The notes beneath the pieces are model-generated. The model was not told the origin of the DNA and made no database searches. It saw only the letters and a program-made list of their open reading frames with translations. Positions 14,981 to 24,582 of a stretch of DNA of 41,148 nucleotides are shown in pieces (within the stretch, counting starts at the first letter, position 1; every line of letters begins with the position of its first letter). Source of the DNA: Williamsia muralis NBRC 105860 (lineage in GTDB: Bacteria; Actinomycetota; Actinomycetes; Mycobacteriales; Mycobacteriaceae); NCBI RefSeq assembly GCF_001598915.1, contig NZ_BDAP01000014.1, positions 1 to 41,148 on the forward strand, in the 5' to 3' direction. The position numbers and the translations under genes are program-made.

Positions 14981-15598
14981 CTAGCTCCGTGCCAGTTCCT
15001 GCAGAGCGGGCACGAGTTGTGTCAGTGCACGACCGCGGTGACTGAGCGCGTCCTTCTCGGATGCAGACAGCTCGGCCGCTGTCCGTCCGTCCGCCGCCTC
15101 GTCATCGGGTACAAAAACGGGGTCATAGCCGAAACCGTTGTCGCCCAGAGGCGCATCGATGATGCGGCCACGCCATTCGCCGCGGACCACCACCTCCCCG
15201 GTAGCCGTCACCAGTGCGCACGCGGAGACAAAGGCCCCCCCTCGGCGCTCGGCGGGTACGTCGCGCATCTGGCCGAGCAGCAGTGACGTGTTCGCCTCGT
15301 CGTCGCCGTGGCGCCCCGACCACCGGGCGGACAACACGCCGGGCATACCGCGCAGGGCATCCACCTCGATGCCCGAATCGTCTGCGATGCAGGCCAATCC
15401 GGTGGCGGCAAACCCGTCCCGAGCCTTGGCGAGGGCATTCTCTTCGAACGTGGCGCCGGTCTCGGGTGCCTCGTCGTACTCAGGCACCTCGTCCAGACCG
15501 ACGACCTCCAGACCGCTGATGCCCGCACGCTCGAGGACTCGTCTGAGTTCGGCGAGCTTCTTGCTGTTGCGGCTGGCGACCAGGAGACGCTGAGCCAT
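14981..15598 (-). CDS. rdgB: RdgB/HAM1 non-canonical purine NTP pyrophosphatase
   Basis: The 205-residue enzyme hydrolyses dITP, ITP and XTP to monophosphates, keeping deaminated purines out of DNA and RNA. ASRNSKKLAELRR at the start binds substrate phosphates. The family blocks ETGATFEENALAKA, ADDSGIEVDALRGMPGVLSARWSG and GDNGFGYDPVFVP follow, and SHRGRAL ends the domain. Its ATG overlaps the rph stop by one base (TGATG), so translation is coupled. It is the last gene of the long leftward cluster and is adjacent to rph as in most actinobacteria. Confidence 0.97.
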   Translation of the reverse strand: MAQRLLVASRNSKKLAELRRVLERAGISGLEVVGLDEVPEYDEAPETGATFEENALAKARDGFAATGLACIADDSGIEVDALRGMPGVLSARWSGRHGDDEANTSLLLGQMRDVPAERRGGAFVSACALVTATGEVVVRGEWRGRIIDAPLGDNGFGYDPVFVPDDEAADGRTAAELSASEKDALSHRGRALTQLVPALQELARS

Positions 15599-16383
15599 CA
15601 GCTACCGAAAGCCTTGCGCTTGCCGGACACCTCGGGTTCGGGCAACGTGCCGGGGTACGGCAGGGCCAGAGCCTCGCGCTGGACCTCGAAGATCTTCTCG
15701 GTACCGAGCATCGCCATGTCGAGAAGGCGGTCGAGGGTCGATCGCGGGAAGGTCGCACCTTCGCCCGTGCCCTGGATCTCGACGAGGGTGCCGGTGTCGG
15801 TGGCGACCACGTTCATGTCCACCTCGGCGCGCGAATCCTCTTCGTACGGAAGGTCGATCCGCACCCGGCCATCCACCACGCCGACACTCACCGCGGCGAT
15901 CGCGCACGAGATCGGTTGGGGGTCGGCCAGCTTGCCCGCGGCGTTGAGATAGGTGACCGCGTCGCAGAGCGCGACGTACGCGCCTGTGATCGCTGCGGTG
16001 CGGGTGCCGCCGTCGGCCTGGAGCACATCACAGTCGAGGGCAATGGTGTTCTCCCCCAACGCCGCCAGGTCGATACATGCACGCAGCGACCGGCCGATCA
16101 GGCGACTGATCTCCTGGGTGCGTCCGCCGACCTTGCCCTTGACCGACTCGCGGTCGGACCGATCGTGGGTGGCAGCGGGCAACATCGCGTACTCCGCGGT
16201 CAGCCAGCCCAGTCCCGAGCCGCGCCGCCACCGCGGGACGCCCTCGGTGACGCTGGCCGTACACATTACCCGGGTCTGTCCGAATTCCACCAACACAGAT
16301 CCGGCGGGGTGGTTGGTGAATCCGCGGGTGATGGTGACCTTCCGCAGTTCGTCGTCTACTCGGCCATCAGCGCGTCTACTCAC
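15598..16383 (-). CDS. rph: Ribonuclease PH
   Basis: The 261-residue phosphorolytic 3'-5' exoribonuclease trims tRNA 3' ends. RXDGR appears as RRADGR at 3-8, followed by the RNase PH core ([58 protein letters not shown]). It is of normal length. The GTG at 16383 is supported by TAGGGT on the minus strand ending 6 nt upstream, suggesting an internal leaderless promoter within the clpS-to-rdgB cluster; a 74-bp gap separates it from the upstream MBL gene. Confidence 0.97.
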   Translation of the reverse strand: MSRRADGRVDDELRKVTITRGFTNHPAGSVLVEFGQTRVMCTASVTEGVPRWRRGSGLGWLTAEYAMLPAATHDRSDRESVKGKVGGRTQEISRLIGRSLRACIDLAALGENTIALDCDVLQADGGTRTAAITGAYVALCDAVTYLNAAGKLADPQPISCAIAAVSVGVVDGRVRIDLPYEEDSRAEVDMNVVATDTGTLVEIQGTGEGATFPRSTLDRLLDMAMLGTEKIFEVQREALALPYPGTLPEPEVSGKRKAFGS

Positions 16384-16389
16384 ACCGAC

Positions 16390-16395
16390 ACCCTA
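16390..16395 (-). promoter_or_regulatory. Leaderless-type -10 (TAGGGT) for rph-rdgB
   Basis: On the minus strand TAGGGT is followed by GTCGGT and then the GTG start of rph. It lets rph-rdgB be made independently of the upstream genes. Confidence 0.45.
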
Positions 16396-16457
16396 TCGAC
16401 ACCACCTGGCACCGTGGGCGGGTGCCCGATATCTCGTCCGGGCATCCCGGCAGTTCG

Positions 16458-17222
16458 TCAGCCGATATCGATCTGCTCGTCGCGACGCACAACGCGGATC
16501 GGGCCGTCGTACACCTCGCGGGCCTCGGCAAGCATGTCGTCGGGCCACGTCCACGGTGGAAGATGGGTCAGGGCAAGGCTCTTGACGCCGGCCTTGGCCG
16601 CGGCCTCGCCTGCCTCCCTGCCGGACAAATGCAGGTTCGGCGGCCTGTTCTGCGGATCGTGGGTCCACGACGCCTCACAGAGGAACACATCGGCGCCCTG
16701 GGCCAGTTCGATGAGCTCATCGCACACGCCGGTGTCGCCGCTGTAGGCCAGTACCTCGCCACCTGGGCCAGTGATCCGAAGTCCGAACGTCGAAGGTGGA
16801 TGGTTCACCTTCCGGGCCAGGATCCTCATCCCGCCCAGTTCGATCTCCTCCTGGTCGGTCCATGTGGACACTTCGAAGGTGTCGCTGATGTCGTCGATCT
16901 TCCCCGGGTACTCCGATGATGCAGCGCCGATCCGGGCCGCTGTTCCGGGAGGTCCGATGAGTGTTCCCCTGCCGATGGCGGGAATCGGGTTGTAGCGGCG
17001 CCACACCAGCAGACCGGGCAGATCAAGGCAATGGTCGGCGTGCAGATGGCTCAACATCACCGCGACCTCGTTGGGGTCGGCATGCTGCTGCAACGAACCC
17101 AGGACGCCGGGGCCGAAGTCCATCACCACCGGTTGGCCGCCAGGAACCGTCAGCAAATATCCGGACGCCGGCGAATCCGGGCCCGCCAAACTGCCCGAAC
17201 AACCCAGCACGGTCAAACGCAT
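16458..17222 (-). CDS. MBL-fold phosphodiesterase (Rv1339-like, cAMP-related)
   Basis: The 254-residue metallo-beta-lactamase-fold hydrolase has the metal motif HLHADH at 59-64, MDFGPGVLG before it, YSGDTG further on (third metal Asp), and ALTHLPPW near the end. The arrangement is that of tRNase Z-like and cyclic-nucleotide phosphodiesterase members. The M. tuberculosis counterpart Rv1339 in the same position between murI and rph has been reported as an atypical class II cAMP phosphodiesterase. I infer the same here. It lies 48 bp after murI and 74 bp before rph in the leftward cluster. Confidence 0.88.
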   Translation of the reverse strand: MRLTVLGCSGSLAGPDSPASGYLLTVPGGQPVVMDFGPGVLGSLQQHADPNEVAVMLSHLHADHCLDLPGLLVWRRYNPIPAIGRGTLIGPPGTAARIGAASSEYPGKIDDISDTFEVSTWTDQEEIELGGMRILARKVNHPPSTFGLRITGPGGEVLAYSGDTGVCDELIELAQGADVFLCEASWTHDPQNRPPNLHLSGREAGEAAAKAGVKSLALTHLPPWTWPDDMLAEAREVYDGPIRVVRRDEQIDIG

Positions 17223-17270
17223 GCAGCCATGCTGCCACGCCGGCTCACCTTGCCGTCGGCGGACGGTCGA

Positions 17271-18071
17271 TCAGGCGTGTTGAACTGCGCCGATGGCCGG
17301 GCCGAGGAAACGTGTGGCCAGCCGGGCGAACATCTCGGGATCACCGGTGGCCTGAAAAACGCGGTCGGCGGGCACGTCGGAGGGTGGCCGCAAGAGGTCG
17401 GTGGATGTCAGCACCCGCAACACATCTTTGGCGGTTTCTTCCGCGCTCGAGACCAGGGTGACCTCGTCACCCACGGCCAGCTGAATGACACCCGACAGCA
17501 TCGGGTAGTGCGTGCAGCCGAGCACCACCGTGTCGACTCCCGCCTGGGCCAGCGGCTCGAGGTATCCCTGGGCGAGGCCGAGAACCTGCCGACCGCTGGT
17601 GATCCCCCGTTCGACGAAGTCTACGAAGCGTGGGCAGGGCACCGAGGTGATCACCGCGTTCTGGGCAGCGGCGAAAGAGTCCTCATAGGCACGAGACGCG
17701 ATGGTGGCCTCGGTGCCGATGACACCGATGCGGCCCGATCGCGTTGCCGCCACCGCACGGCGAACGGCGGGCAGCACAACCTCGATGACGGGCACGGGGT
17801 AGCGCTCGCGAGCATCACGCAGGCAGGCGGCCGATGCGGTGTTGCAGGCGATGACAAGAGCCTTGACACCGCGATCGACCAACTCGTCACCGATGGCGAG
17901 TGCATGAGCGCGGATCTGGGGAATGGTCAACGGCCCGTAGGGGCCGTTGGCGGTGTCGCCGATGTAGATGATGTTCTCGGACGGCAGCTGGTCGATCACC
18001 GCACGCGCCACGGTGAGACCGCCCACCCCCGAATCGAAGATGCCGATCGGCGCGTCCACATCCGCGCTCAC
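17271..18071 (-). CDS. murI: Glutamate racemase
   Basis: The 266-residue cofactor-free racemase makes D-glutamate for peptidoglycan. [13 protein letters not shown] (13-25) starts the fold, GDTANGPYG and the first catalytic Cys in ACNTASAA follow, with the second in LGCTHYPML. Both catalytic cysteines are present, so the enzyme should be active. The start overlaps the stop of the rhomboid gene by 4 nt (ATGA). Confidence 0.97.
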   Translation of the reverse strand: MSADVDAPIGIFDSGVGGLTVARAVIDQLPSENIIYIGDTANGPYGPLTIPQIRAHALAIGDELVDRGVKALVIACNTASAACLRDARERYPVPVIEVVLPAVRRAVAATRSGRIGVIGTEATIASRAYEDSFAAAQNAVITSVPCPRFVDFVERGITSGRQVLGLAQGYLEPLAQAGVDTVVLGCTHYPMLSGVIQLAVGDEVTLVSSAEETAKDVLRVLTSTDLLRPPSDVPADRVFQATGDPEMFARLATRFLGPAIGAVQHA

Positions 18072-18781
18072 AGGGCTGTGCCCCGATTGTTCCCGAAACC
18101 ATTGGCGCCCACGCCGTTGGCGCCGTACGGAGTCGGCGCGGTGGCGTGATCGCGTTTACGGTCCTTCCCGGAGAGATACCACGCGGCCAGCACTCCGCCG
18201 ATCGCCCCGAAGAGATGGCCCTGCCAGGAGACGCGGCCGTCGGTGGGGACCACACCCCACAGCACACCGCCGTAGACGAAGAACACCACCACGCCCAGCA
18301 AGATCTGCCAGATGTCGCGGTTGAACAAGCCGCGAACCAGGATGTAGGTGAGCCAGCCGAAGATGATGCCCGAGGCACCGACCGTGACGACATCCGCCGG
18401 CGAGAAGAGCCAGACGCCCAGACCGGACACGACCCACACGATGAGTGTGGTGACGATGAACCGCTTGGCCATCAGAACCAGGAAGCCGAGCACCATCCCG
18501 GGAATCGTGTTGGCCAGCAGGTGTTCCCACCCATCGTGCAGGAACGGCGAGAACACGATGCCCGAGAGACCGTCCGTCTCACGCGACTCGATACCCGCGC
18601 TGTCCAGGTCATGATCGCTCACCGCGTCGATCGCCTCGACGACGTACAGCAGGGCGGTCAACGCGACGATGACTACCGTGGACCGCAGCCACAACGGCCA
18701 GGAGGTTCGCTTGGCCTCGGCGGACCCGGATGGCGTGAGTCCGCCACCGGCACCGCCGTACGGGCCGAGTGATCCGGTCAT
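18068..18781 (-). CDS. Rhomboid-family intramembrane serine protease
   Basis: The 237-residue protein has a short soluble N-terminus and six predicted membrane helices. The catalytic Ser137 is in GASG and His189 in [11 protein letters not shown], the two residues of the rhomboid dyad. The helix-1 region [12 protein letters not shown] also carries the family signature, so it is probably active in the membrane. Substrates are unknown. It is the Rv1337 counterpart, tightly coupled with murI (4-nt overlap) and 24 bp after cysM. Confidence 0.93.
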   Translation of the reverse strand: MTGSLGPYGGAGGGLTPSGSAEAKRTSWPLWLRSTVVIVALTALLYVVEAIDAVSDHDLDSAGIESRETDGLSGIVFSPFLHDGWEHLLANTIPGMVLGFLVLMAKRFIVTTLIVWVVSGLGVWLFSPADVVTVGASGIIFGWLTYILVRGLFNRDIWQILLGVVVFFVYGGVLWGVVPTDGRVSWQGHLFGAIGGVLAAWYLSGKDRKRDHATAPTPYGANGVGANGFGNNRGTAL

Positions 18782-18805
18782 GTGTCTCCGATCGATGTCC
18801 GATGA

Positions 18806-20060
<1,255 letters not shown>

Positions 20061-20110
20061 GGCGAACTCCTTCTGTGTGGCCGAGCTGTGGTGTGCGTCG
20101 TGGCACACGA

Positions 20111-20521
20111 CTAGTGGTCGTCGATCGTGATCTGTTCTTCGGTGGCCGAGCCGTCAACGATCCGGTAGCTGCGGATCTCCTCGCTGTCGGCGTCGCGGGT
20201 GGAGATGAGCACGTAGTGGGCGTTCGGTTCGGATGCGAACGAGATGTCGGTTCGGCTCGGATAGGCCTCCGTCGCGGTGTGCGAGTGGTAGATCACCACA
20301 GGCTCTTCGTCGGCCCGATCCATCTCACGCCACACCTTGAGCTGCTCCCCGGAGTCGAAGCGGTAGAACGTCGGGCTGCGCTCGGCGTTTGTCATCGCGA
20401 TGAACCGCTCGGGCCGGTCCGAACCCTCCGGTCCGGCGATCACCCCGCATGCCTCGTCGGGATGGTCGGCGCGGGCGTGCGCCACCATCTGGTCCACCAG
20501 CGATCGACTGATGTTGAGCAC
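20111..20521 (-). CDS. mec: Mec JAMM/MPN+ metalloprotease, releases cysteine from CysO
   Basis: The 136-residue zinc peptidase has a complete JAMM motif: Glu23 in DEACG, His79 and His81 in YHSHT, then Ser89 and Asp92 (HxHx7SxxD spacing exact). It cleaves the CysO-cysteine adduct made by CysM, freeing cysteine and CysO. GTG 20521 (MLNIS...) is chosen because GGAGG lies 5-6 nt upstream; the open frame continues 27 codons further without a start signal. It is 25 bp downstream of the P1 peptidase and 50 bp before cysO. Confidence 0.94.
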   Translation of the reverse strand: MLNISRSLVDQMVAHARADHPDEACGVIAGPEGSDRPERFIAMTNAERSPTFYRFDSGEQLKVWREMDRADEEPVVIYHSHTATEAYPSRTDISFASEPNAHYVLISTRDADSEEIRSYRIVDGSATEEQITIDDH

Positions 20522-20546
20522 ACCCACCTCCGTTGTCACGCACCCG

Positions 20547-21641
20547 TCACCGAAGTGCAAATGCTGAAGGCAACGTCTGGCGGTAGGACGGTATTCCGGC
20601 AACCGGATCAGCCGACAGGACAGCCTTGACGATGGCCCGCTGAACGGCAGTGGCCGCCGCTTCCCCGATCACCGCTACAAGGGCAGCTTGCTGGTTCATC
20701 CCCATCGGGATCGCCGGTGCCTCGCCCTCCCCCGGGGTGGGTGTCACCGCGCCGGTGGCAACAGCGAACAATGTGTCCCCGTCAAGCGGCGAGTGCGCCG
20801 GCCGAATGGCTCGTGCCAGACCGTCGTGCGCTGTCATCGCAACCCGTGTGGCCGATGCCGGGTCCAGAGCGGCATCGGTGGCGATCACCCCGATCGTGGT
20901 GTTCAGTGCCGTCGATTTGGTTGTGAGCGAACGTAGTTGAGCAATCTCCTCGATTGCGGGAGGACGCAGCCCGTAGTAGTCGAGTTCTGAGGGACCCGCA
21001 CCCCAGGGCACACCGGTGGACGGATCGATCACTGCACCGACCGGATTCGCAACCACCAGCGCCGCCACCGTGATGCCCGTGGCCGGCCCGTTGGTGATCC
21101 TGACACTCGCCGATCCGACGCCACCTTTCAGTTCGCCGGCCCGCGCCCCGGCTCCTGCGCCCACCGAACCGGATGTCACATCGGTGCTCGCCGCTGCGGC
21201 CGCCCGCTCCCCGAACTCGCGATCCGGCCGCGCCGACCAGTCACCCACCGCGAGGTCGAAGATCACCGCGGCGGGAACGATCGGGACCACCGAACCGCGG
21301 GTGTCCATGACCAGACCCGTGCCCTGCTCCTCCAGGAAGGTCATCACCCCGTCGGCAGCGGCGAGACCGTAGGCGCTCCCGCCCGTGAGGACCACGGCAT
21401 GGGCTTGCTGCACCGTGTTGGTGGGATCGAGGAGGTCGGTTTCGCGAGTGCCGGGCCCCCCGCCGCGTACATCGACGGCCGCGACTGCACCGTCCGGCAG
21501 CAGCACGACGGTGGTGCCCGTGGCCCAGCCCTCGCCTGCCTGATCCTCGGTGGCCACGCTGACCTCGTCGTTGACCCGATGGTGATGTCCGACTCGTACG
21601 CCGCGCACGTCGGCGATCGAGTCGGTCGGCCCCGGAATCAT
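20547..21641 (-). CDS. P1-family (DmpA/S58) N-terminal nucleophile hydrolase
   Basis: The 364-residue protein opens SIADVRGVRVGHHH, typical of the family, with GTTVVLLPDGAVAAVDVRGGGPGTRE after it. TALNTTIGVIATDA near residue 250 is the segment where DmpA-like proenzymes self-cleave before a Ser/Thr nucleophile. The family includes D-aminopeptidases and beta-peptidyl aminopeptidases; the substrate is open. Rv1333 holds the same position. It is in the leftward cluster, 33 bp after the DUF2017 gene. Confidence 0.9.
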   Translation of the reverse strand: MIPGPTDSIADVRGVRVGHHHRVNDEVSVATEDQAGEGWATGTTVVLLPDGAVAAVDVRGGGPGTRETDLLDPTNTVQQAHAVVLTGGSAYGLAAADGVMTFLEEQGTGLVMDTRGSVVPIVPAAVIFDLAVGDWSARPDREFGERAAAAASTDVTSGSVGAGAGARAGELKGGVGSASVRITNGPATGITVAALVVANPVGAVIDPSTGVPWGAGPSELDYYGLRPPAIEEIAQLRSLTTKSTALNTTIGVIATDAALDPASATRVAMTAHDGLARAIRPAHSPLDGDTLFAVATGAVTPTPGEGEAPAIPMGMNQQAALVAVIGEAAATAVQRAIVKAVLSADPVAGIPSYRQTLPSAFALR

Positions 21642-21674
21642 GGCTTGTTCCTCACGTTCGGGCCGGCATCGAGA

Positions 21675-22256
21675 TCATTTCCCGATCAGGGCGACGACAA
21701 GAAGTTCCTGGACAACCGTCAGCCAGTGGTAGACGTCGAGGTGAGCAGCCATCGGATCACCCTCGGGCAACTGATCGGGAGTCGACTCGCTGATCCCGAT
21801 CATCGCACCGAGCGCGAGCCGTACGTCGTTGATCGCCGCGAGCCACTGATCGGCCTCGGCCTCGGTGAGCGACACCGGTCCGCCGCCGTCGGGCAACGAG
21901 TCCAGGACTGCTTGTGCCGCTTGTTGTTTCGCCGAGATGATGTGCGGCTCGTGCAGACTGCGCAGGGCGCCGTTCAGATCGCCGGTGACCGCGTCCACCG
22001 ACGTCGACTCGTCTTGGTCGGGTCGATGGAAATCTGGGAACAGGCGCCCCAGCGTCACGTCTGACGGCGGTTCGGAGTGTCCTGCCTCGATCCCGGTGAG
22101 ATCGGTGAGTTCGTCGGACGGTGCCGTGGACTGCCGTTCGTCGAGCAACTCGGTCATCGACGTGACCAGAGACGCGATCAGATCCGACTCGTGAGAGTCC
22201 AGTTCAGTGGTGATCCGGAGCCGTTCGCCGGAACCACGCCGCTTCCAATTGCGCAC
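21675..22256 (-). CDS. DUF2017 protein (Rv1332-like)
   Basis: The 193-residue soluble protein is mostly helical and acidic. It opens NWKRRGSGERLRITTELDSHESDLI, and ends ALGAMIGISE...VYHWLTVVQELLVVAL, the features of DUF2017. M. tuberculosis Rv1332 lies at this position next to clpS and is annotated as a possible regulator, but I see no DNA-binding motif. GTG 22256 comes 5 nt after the clpS stop, which suggests translational coupling; an upstream ATG at 22289 would overlap clpS. Confidence 0.85.
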   Translation of the reverse strand: MRNWKRRGSGERLRITTELDSHESDLIASLVTSMTELLDERQSTAPSDELTDLTGIEAGHSEPPSDVTLGRLFPDFHRPDQDESTSVDAVTGDLNGALRSLHEPHIISAKQQAAQAVLDSLPDGGGPVSLTEAEADQWLAAINDVRLALGAMIGISESTPDQLPEGDPMAAHLDVYHWLTVVQELLVVALIGK

Positions 22257-22261
22257 GCGGC

Positions 22262-22612
22262 TCAGCTGTCCCGCTGCATCGTGGCCCACAGACCTGCCGC
22301 GTGGAGCTTCTGGACATCCAATTCGACCTTGTCGCGGTCACCGGTCGACACGACCGCCTTGCCCTCGGTGTGCACCTGCATCATCAGCTCCGCCGCCCGT
22401 GTCTCGCTGTATCCGAACAGCTTCTGGAACACGTACGTGACGTATCGCATCAGGTTCACCGGGTCGTCCCACACGATGGTCACCCAAGGCCGATCAACTG
22501 CCTGGTCACGTTCGGCGACGGCGGTACTCGACGGGGTAGCCTCGTGCTGACCGTCGCCCGCTGCCGACACAGGGCCGAAGTGGTGCGGTGCGGTCATCAT
22601 CTGTCCGCGCAT
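22262..22612 (-). CDS. clpS: ClpS, adaptor of the Clp protease (N-end rule)
   Basis: The 116-residue protein has a disordered N-terminus (about 35 residues) that enters the ClpC pore and a ClpS domain. The signature [27 protein letters not shown] binds N-degrons with its Asp/Asn pair; [12 protein letters not shown] and [10 protein letters not shown] follow. It delivers substrates with hydrophobic N-termini to ClpC-ClpP. ATG 22612 is preferred over 22600/22597 because a minus-strand TACCCT ends 6 nt upstream. It heads an 11-gene leftward cluster and diverges from pncB with overlapping promoters. Confidence 0.93.
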   Translation of the reverse strand: MRGQMMTAPHHFGPVSAAGDGQHEATPSSTAVAERDQAVDRPWVTIVWDDPVNLMRYVTYVFQKLFGYSETRAAELMMQVHTEGKAVVSTGDRDKVELDVQKLHAAGLWATMQRDS

Positions 22613-22617
22613 GGCCC

Positions 22618-22624
22618 TAGGGTA
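22618..22624. promoter_or_regulatory. Back-to-back leaderless -10 elements for clpS and pncB
   Basis: The heptamer TAGGGTA reads as TAGGGT (22618-22623) on the plus strand, 7 nt before the pncB GTG. On the minus strand it reads as TACCCT (22624-22619), 6 nt before the clpS ATG. The two starts are only 18 bp apart, so the two promoters occupy the same DNA and should exclude each other. Confidence 0.5.
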
Positions 22625-22630
22625 CCGATA

Positions 22631-23932
22631 GTGACCGCTTCGAACACAGCGCTGCTGACCGATCAATATGAGCTCACCATGGTCGCCGCAGCACTCGCCG
22701 ACCAGAGCGCCCATCGGACGTGCACCTTCGAGGTTTTCGCGCGGCGGCTGCCCGATGGGCGTCGTTACGGCGTCGTCGCAGGTACCGGCCGTCTGATCGA
22801 CCAGCTCACCAACTTCACCTTCGGACCCGAACAGCTTGCGGTGGTCGAGAAGTTCCTCGACGACGAGACGCTCTCGTGGCTCGCCGACTATCGGTTCTCC
22901 GGAGACATCGACGGATACGCCGAGGGCGAGCTCTACTTCCCCGGCTCGCCCATCCTCACCGTCCGCGGCACGTTCGCCGAAGCCGTCATGCTCGAGACGT
23001 TGGCGTTGTCCGTGCTCAACCACGACAGCGCCATCGCGTCGGCTGCGGCCCGGATGGTCACCGCGGCAGGGTCACGACCCATCATCGAGATGGGGTCACG
23101 ACGCACCCACGAGGAGGCGGCCGTCGCCGCGTCGCGAGCCGCGTACCTGGCCGGGCTCTCGGCCACGTCGAACCTCGAAGCCGCCCACCGCCACGGTGTA
23201 CCGAGCGCCGGCACCAGCGCACACTCGTTCACCCTGGTGCACACCACCGCGGACGGACCCGACGAGAAGACCGCCTTCGCGGCCCAGATCGCCAAACTCG
23301 GTGTCGGCACCACCTTGCTGGTGGACACATACGACATCACGCAGGGTGTCGCCAACGCCATCGAGGTCGCCGGGCCCCAGCTCGGTGGCGTCCGTATCGA
23401 CTCCGGCGACCTCGGGGTGCTCGCCCGCCAGGTCCGCAAGCAACTCGACGACCTAGGTGCCACCGGCACACGCATCGTGGTATCGGGAGACCTCGACGAA
23501 TACGCGATCGCTTCGCTACGCGCCGAACCGGTCGACGTCTACGGGGTGGGCACGTCACTGGTCACCGGATCCGGTGCACCGACAGCAGGTATGGTCTACA
23601 AGCTCGTGGAGGTCGACGGACTCCCGGTCGCAAAACGCGCCAGTCACAAGGAATCTCGTGGCGGGGCCAAGACCGCTGTCCGTACCGCCAAACAGTCCGG
23701 CACCATCGTCGAGGAGGTCATCTACCCGAGCGGTGGCTCTGAACCGACTCTCGACCTGCCCGCCCGCCCCCTTCAGATCCCACTCGTCAGGGGCGGCAAA
23801 CCGGTGGAAGGCCTACCGTCACTGACCCAATCGCGTGACCACCTCGCCGCAGGCCTGGTCTCGCTTCCGTGGGAAGGTTTGGGACTCTCGCATGGGGATC
23901 CCGCCATCCCGACCCGATTCATCGCACCGTGA
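22631..23932 (+). CDS. pncB: Nicotinate phosphoribosyltransferase
   Basis: The 433-residue cytosolic enzyme turns nicotinate and PRPP into nicotinate mononucleotide in NAD salvage. [11 protein letters not shown] near the start is typical, as are [53 protein letters not shown] and GVGTSLVTG with KLVEVDG. GTG 22631 gives the family N-terminus; the frame extends 110 codons upstream through clpS, which is not plausible. A leaderless -10 sits 7 nt before it. The nicotinamidase gene follows after 10 bp, so nicotinamide is handled by a pncB-pncA operon. Confidence 0.95.
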   Translation: MTASNTALLTDQYELTMVAAALADQSAHRTCTFEVFARRLPDGRRYGVVAGTGRLIDQLTNFTFGPEQLAVVEKFLDDETLSWLADYRFSGDIDGYAEGELYFPGSPILTVRGTFAEAVMLETLALSVLNHDSAIASAAARMVTAAGSRPIIEMGSRRTHEEAAVAASRAAYLAGLSATSNLEAAHRHGVPSAGTSAHSFTLVHTTADGPDEKTAFAAQIAKLGVGTTLLVDTYDITQGVANAIEVAGPQLGGVRIDSGDLGVLARQVRKQLDDLGATGTRIVVSGDLDEYAIASLRAEPVDVYGVGTSLVTGSGAPTAGMVYKLVEVDGLPVAKRASHKESRGGAKTAVRTAKQSGTIVEEVIYPSGGSEPTLDLPARPLQIPLVRGGKPVEGLPSLTQSRDHLAAGLVSLPWEGLGLSHGDPAIPTRFIAP

Positions 23933-23942
23933 GGGGAATGAT

Positions 23943-24539
23943 GTGAGCGAACCCATCCGCACCGCCTTGCTCATCGTCGACGTGCAGAACGATTTCTGTG
24001 AAGGCGGATCTCTTGCCGTCAAAGGCGGCGGTGCCGTCGCCGCAGCCGTGACCGCTTACATCAGCCGCGACCACGGATACCACGCGATCGTGGCCACCCG
24101 CGACCATCACATCGACCCCGGCGACCACTTCTCCGACACCCCCGACTTCGTCGACAGCTGGCCACCGCACTGTGTCAAGGGGACACCGGGAGTGGACTTC
24201 CACCCCTCGCTTGCCACCGACACACTCGATGCCGTGTTCAGCAAGGGTGAATACAGCGCGGCGTACTCCGGGTTCGAGGGATTCGACGATTCCGGTGCCG
24301 GATTGGCGGACTGGTTGAGAGACAAGCAGATCAACGCCGTCGACATCGTGGGACTGACCACCGACCACTGCGTGGTGGCGACCGCGCTCGACGCACAGGC
24401 GTCCGGATTCACCACACGGGTGTTGTTGCGCTATACCGCCGGAGTCAGCCCGGACACCACCAAGACAGCCGTTGCCCGGATGACCGAGGCCGGCATCGGC
24501 GTGATCACCGGTGTGTCCGCGGCGGACCGTCCCGCATGA
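23943..24539 (+). CDS. pncA: Nicotinamidase/pyrazinamidase
   Basis: The 198-residue amidase converts nicotinamide to nicotinate (and the drug pyrazinamide to pyrazinoate). The triad is Asp13, Lys101 and Cys143. The metal ligands are Asp54, His56, His62 and probably His76 (WPPH), in the same order as M. tuberculosis PncA. It is complete and should be active. GTG 23943 has GAGGGGA about 8 nt upstream and follows the pncB stop by 10 bp, so the two are co-transcribed. The operon order pncB-pncA matches its role of feeding PncB. Confidence 0.95.
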   Translation: MSEPIRTALLIVDVQNDFCEGGSLAVKGGGAVAAAVTAYISRDHGYHAIVATRDHHIDPGDHFSDTPDFVDSWPPHCVKGTPGVDFHPSLATDTLDAVFSKGEYSAAYSGFEGFDDSGAGLADWLRDKQINAVDIVGLTTDHCVVATALDAQASGFTTRVLLRYTAGVSPDTTKTAVARMTEAGIGVITGVSAADRPA

Positions 24540-24582
24540 TCTGGTGGCATGACACAGACCTGAGCCGCCGTGGACGATCACG

